Positions 61,399-64,000 of a stretch of DNA of 64,000 nt are shown here, one piece after another. Location of the stretch: contig JALBYF010000051.1 of assembly GCA_023212725.1 (NCBI GenBank), positions 1 to 64,000 of the forward strand. The letters are read 5' to 3'. A model generated the notes under the pieces. It did not search any database and was not told where the DNA came from. It saw only the letters and a program-made list of their open reading frames with translations. This stretch comes from Tranzscheliella williamsii. Lineage: Eukaryota > Basidiomycota > Ustilaginomycetes > Ustilaginales > Ustilaginaceae. A program made the translations under genes and the position numbers. The stretch's first letter is position 1, and every line of letters starts with the position of its first letter.

Positions 61399-64000
61399 AT
61401 GCCTAGAAAAGCAAGGCTTACCACGCCTAATGCAGAGAATGACACTAGTCATGCCACCCCGAAGGCTAGTCTGAACGGCACCACTATCCGTTCCAGAGAA
61501 AGCATGTCCAACATCACCAACTCAGCTTCTTCCAAGCGCATCTTACCCTCCCACTTGCAGAGTCTTAACAAGCCTCGGGTGGCCTCAGACCGCGTCAAGG
61601 GTACCACTCCCGCCAACGATCGCTCTTCTATCGCTTCTACCACGTCCGAGACTCCCAGTGCTCGTCGCAGCTCAAAGCTGCCCAAGCAAGCTCAGCTTCT
61701 GCCTACCGCAGACAGTGCTGTTACACCACAGCCACGTCGAAAGCGAACCGACACCGAGCCTGCTAGCCTCGCTCCTAAGCTCACTACTTTTTCCGAACGA
61801 ATTGGTCAATTCCGCAAAATGCAGTCCGCCACCGACCTAACCAGCACAGCTACTTACTCGTCATTCGCCGACGAAAAGCTGAAAATGTCCGAGATACAGC
61901 CCATTAGAGCCTACCTCCGCATCCGGCCTCCTCCGCAGGACGCGAACCAGGCGAGACCTTATATCGAGGCCATCAGTGACACAGAAGTTCTTATGCATCC
62001 ACCCAATCAGCAGGGGTTGGCCTACAGCAGCGCTCGTCATGGCGGCAGGGCCCGAACAACCAGCACCGCACCACCCACCAAATACCTTTTCACAAAGGTT
62101 TTCGGAGGCGACAACTCCTCGTCTCTCCAAGACGCTTCGCAAGCCACTTTCTTTCAGCAAACCACGTTGCCGCTTGTGCAGGAGCTTTTGCAGGGTCAGA
62201 GCGGCTTGATGTTTACGTACGGAGTCACCAATAGCGGCAAGAGTCATACAGTGATGGGTAACAACTCCCCTGGCGGTGCTGGTATCCTTCCGCGCGCCCT
62301 GGATGTTATCTTCAACAGTATCAGTGGTCTTGAAAGTTCGTCCGACATCCAGTCCTTCGGGGTTTCGGGCATTCAACGAACAGACAAAGCCAGCACTATG
62401 AACTCCAGCTCGAGCACTGTTGGCATCAACCCCTTTATGATCCCCAGCCTATCTAAAAAGTTGCTTAGCGATGCCATATCGCGATCATTGAAGCCAGCCA
62501 AGCAGTCGGAACACGACGATACAAAGGTCTCTGTTGATCGTAACCTTCGTTTTAGCGTGTTCGTAAGTTACGTAGAGATCTACAACGAGAAACTTTTCGA
62601 CCTACTGGACGCATCGCCAGGCGCCACACTCGGCAAGTCAGACTCTGCGCGGACGTCTAATTGGAGCCTCGCTAACCTTGCGAACGCCAGCTCGGAGCTT
62701 GCACCCGCCAATGCTGGTATTACTCTCAATAGACGGCCCCTGACCCTCAAGAACGACCTCGAGAATGGCGGCAAGTATGTTTCTGGTCTTAGAGAAATCA
62801 AGATCAACTCTGCTGAGGAAGCCAGGGACCTGCTGCACCGCGGTCAGGAAAATCGAGCCGTCTTTGGCACAATGGCAAACCGCGCCAGTTCCCGTAGCCA
62901 TGGCGTCTTCACGATCAAGATTGTTCGCGAGCACGCTGGAGACCATCCTCAGAATGGCGATCTCAGCTCCTCTTTCAGCACTGCACGTCTCAGCATAGTA
63001 GATCTCGCCGGTAGCGAGCGCGTCGCTAACACCGGCCTTACTGGTGGTGACAGGCTGAAAGAGGCAGGTAACATCAACAAAAGCCTCATGTGTCTCGGAC
63101 AGTGTCTTGAGACGTTGCGCAAAAACCAAATCCGGCTGGTTGGTGCCACCGAAGGAGGTCAAGCTCAGACGGTCAGAAGACGGATGAGCATCGTTCCTTT
63201 CCGACACTCTAAATTGACGGAATTATTTCAGAGCTTTTTCACCGGCGAGGGCAAGGCAGTCATGATCGTAAATGCGAACCCCTATGACACCGGTTTTGAC
63301 GAAAACTCCCACGTCATGAAGTTCAGTGCCATTGCCAAAGAAGTAGCAGTGGCTCGACACCAAGCTGCGACGATTAAGACTCTCCCTCCAATCCCTCGAA
63401 GCAAAACGGAATTGAAGGTCTCAACTATCCCTCTGGATCACTCAACAAGACTTTCCAGGGGCGATACGGAAAGCGACCGTGAAGCTGATATCACCATTAT
63501 TGAAGATGATGACGATTCGGAAGAGGACGTTAGCGATCCTTTTGTCGACATGCTCGTCGAAAAGCATGAAGAGCTTCGGCAAAAGTTGTACGCAGCAGAA
63601 CTGCGGTGCGCTTCAATCGAGGCACAAGTACGAGAAGAAATGGCCAACGAGATGGAAGTCCGGCTATTGGAGATGCAGGAGCTCTACAATCAGAGGATGA
63701 TGAGCGATACCAAGCAAAACGAGCAGTTCATGAATCGAAAGATTGATCTGCTGGTACGGACTAACTCACGAGACGAGTCCGACCTGGAGTCCGACAGCGA
63801 CGCCTTCAGCAGCAACGAATCTGCGGACGAGGAGGAAGCCGAGGTTGAAGACTCGTTACTTCCTATACGCAACATGGACGTCAGCCGAAGCGATTTTGAC
63901 GACAACAGTATGTTTGACAGTGCCACTGAGGGCGAAGATGAAGAGGGTAGGAGCATCGGCATCATCAACCCGGGTCAACAGTTGTATAGCATCCCTAATG
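61399..64000 (+). CDS. Kinesin-6 family motor (5' part; continues past window)
   Basis: An open frame from ATG 61399 continues without stop to the end of the window (867 codons seen). Family members (MKLP1/KIF23, KIF20) act at the spindle midzone and in cytokinesis. A Ser/Thr/Lys-rich N-terminal extension (about 1-165) precedes the motor. The P-loop is GVTNSGKS (275-282); the kinesin-6-typical N in GVTNSGK is present. An insert of about 100 residues after the P-loop region (SSDIQSFGVSG... to VDRNLRFSVFVSYVEIYNEK) corresponds to the large loop-6 insert of this family. Switch I is NRASSRSHG (494-502) and switch II is DLAGSE (535-540). A neck-like linker and coiled coil follow (about 700-790, EELRQKLYAAELRCASIEAQ), then an acidic region. 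The remaining C-terminal part lies outside. Confident of kinesin-6 from the P-loop and insert; orthologue within it open. Confidence 0.88.
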   Translation, partial: MPRKARLTTPNAENDTSHATPKASLNGTTIRSRESMSNITNSASSKRILPSHLQSLNKPRVASDRVKGTTPANDRSSIASTTSETPSARRSSKLPKQAQLLPTADSAVTPQPRRKRTDTEPASLAPKLTTFSERIGQFRKMQSATDLTSTATYSSFADEKLKMSEIQPIRAYLRIRPPPQDANQARPYIEAISDTEVLMHPPNQQGLAYSSARHGGRARTTSTAPPTKYLFTKVFGGDNSSSLQDASQATFFQQTTLPLVQELLQGQSGLMFTYGVTNSGKSHTVMGNNSPGGAGILPRALDVIFNSISGLESSSDIQSFGVSGIQRTDKASTMNSSSSTVGINPFMIPSLSKKLLSDAISRSLKPAKQSEHDDTKVSVDRNLRFSVFVSYVEIYNEKLFDLLDASPGATLGKSDSARTSNWSLANLANASSELAPANAGITLNRRPLTLKNDLENGGKYVSGLREIKINSAEEARDLLHRGQENRAVFGTMANRASSRSHGVFTIKIVREHAGDHPQNGDLSSSFSTARLSIVDLAGSERVANTGLTGGDRLKEAGNINKSLMCLGQCLETLRKNQIRLVGATEGGQAQTVRRRMSIVPFRHSKLTELFQSFFTGEGKAVMIVNANPYDTGFDENSHVMKFSAIAKEVAVARHQAATIKTLPPIPRSKTELKVSTIPLDHSTRLSRGDTESDREADITIIEDDDDSEEDVSDPFVDMLVEKHEELRQKLYAAELRCASIEAQVREEMANEMEVRLLEMQELYNQRMMSDTKQNEQFMNRKIDLLVRTNSRDESDLESDSDAFSSNESADEEEAEVEDSLLPIRNMDVSRSDFDDNSMFDSATEGEDEEGRSIGIINPGQQLYSIPN

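Noticed and set aside
1..64000. CRISPR arrays, prokaryotic operons, plasmid or phage elements
   Set aside because: The sequence is eukaryotic with spliceosomal introns; no regularly spaced repeats were seen.

Overview
The window is nuclear DNA of a basidiomycete fungus, most likely a smut or smut-related yeast (Ustilaginales). The evidence is a GC-rich compact genome, mostly intronless genes, short GT-AG introns of about 65-130 bp with CTAAC-like branch sites, a 117-residue class I hydrophobin matching Ustilago Hum2 in length and cysteine spacing, and secreted effector-like proteins. The species cannot be fixed from sequence alone; the high GC content would suit a Moesziomyces/Pseudozyma-like genome. 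Coding density is high except for about 22-29.9 kb and 39.4-43.9 kb.

Layout. 0-5 kb: an unrecognised disordered protein, a class I hydrophobin and an intron-containing tRNA-Ile(AAU). 5.7-21.5 kb: ordinary housekeeping genes (flavocytochrome b2-type lactate dehydrogenase, stomatin/SPFH protein, membrane-anchored DHH exopolyphosphatase, TesB-type acyl-CoA thioesterase, LisH-WD40 protein, a lone 5S rRNA gene, ILV5, a GST-like protein, ICP55 peptidase). 22-29.7 kb: a gene-poor accessory block. It holds two oppositely oriented HNH-nuclease-family pseudogenes, a Ser-rich unknown protein, and about 4.1 kb with nothing recognisable. 30-39.3 kb: VPS20 (5 exons), a mitochondrial PPR protein, a single-pass membrane protein with a beta-helix-like ectodomain, an NPC2/ML secreted lipid-binding protein and RIO2. 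40-43.1 kb: two genes for secreted, cysteine-free proteins of unknown family (candidate effectors). 43.9-64 kb: omega-type GST, a GPI-type fasciclin protein, NUS1, mitochondrial rhomboid, RPB4, WDR5/Swd3-like protein, a DUF1295 membrane protein, kinesin-5, ADE1 and the 5' part of a kinesin-6 gene that runs off the window.

Functional links are mostly family-level. ILV5, CYB2, ICP55, the PPR protein and the rhomboid act in mitochondria. VPS20, NUS1, NPC2, the stomatin and DUF1295 proteins act in membranes and secretion. RPB4 and the WDR5-like subunit are divergently arranged transcription/chromatin genes. Kinesin-5 and kinesin-6, both mitotic motors, flank ADE1.

The least ordinary observations are: a 245-bp near-identical block shared by the two otherwise diverged HNH pseudogenes, suggesting recent ectopic gene conversion; a recurring switch from G-ending to C-ending codons near the 3' ends of many genes; the effector-like pair; a triple TGACG-containing repeat upstream of the hydrophobin; and a 20-bp tandem repeat that supplies the stop codon of the LisH-WD40 gene.
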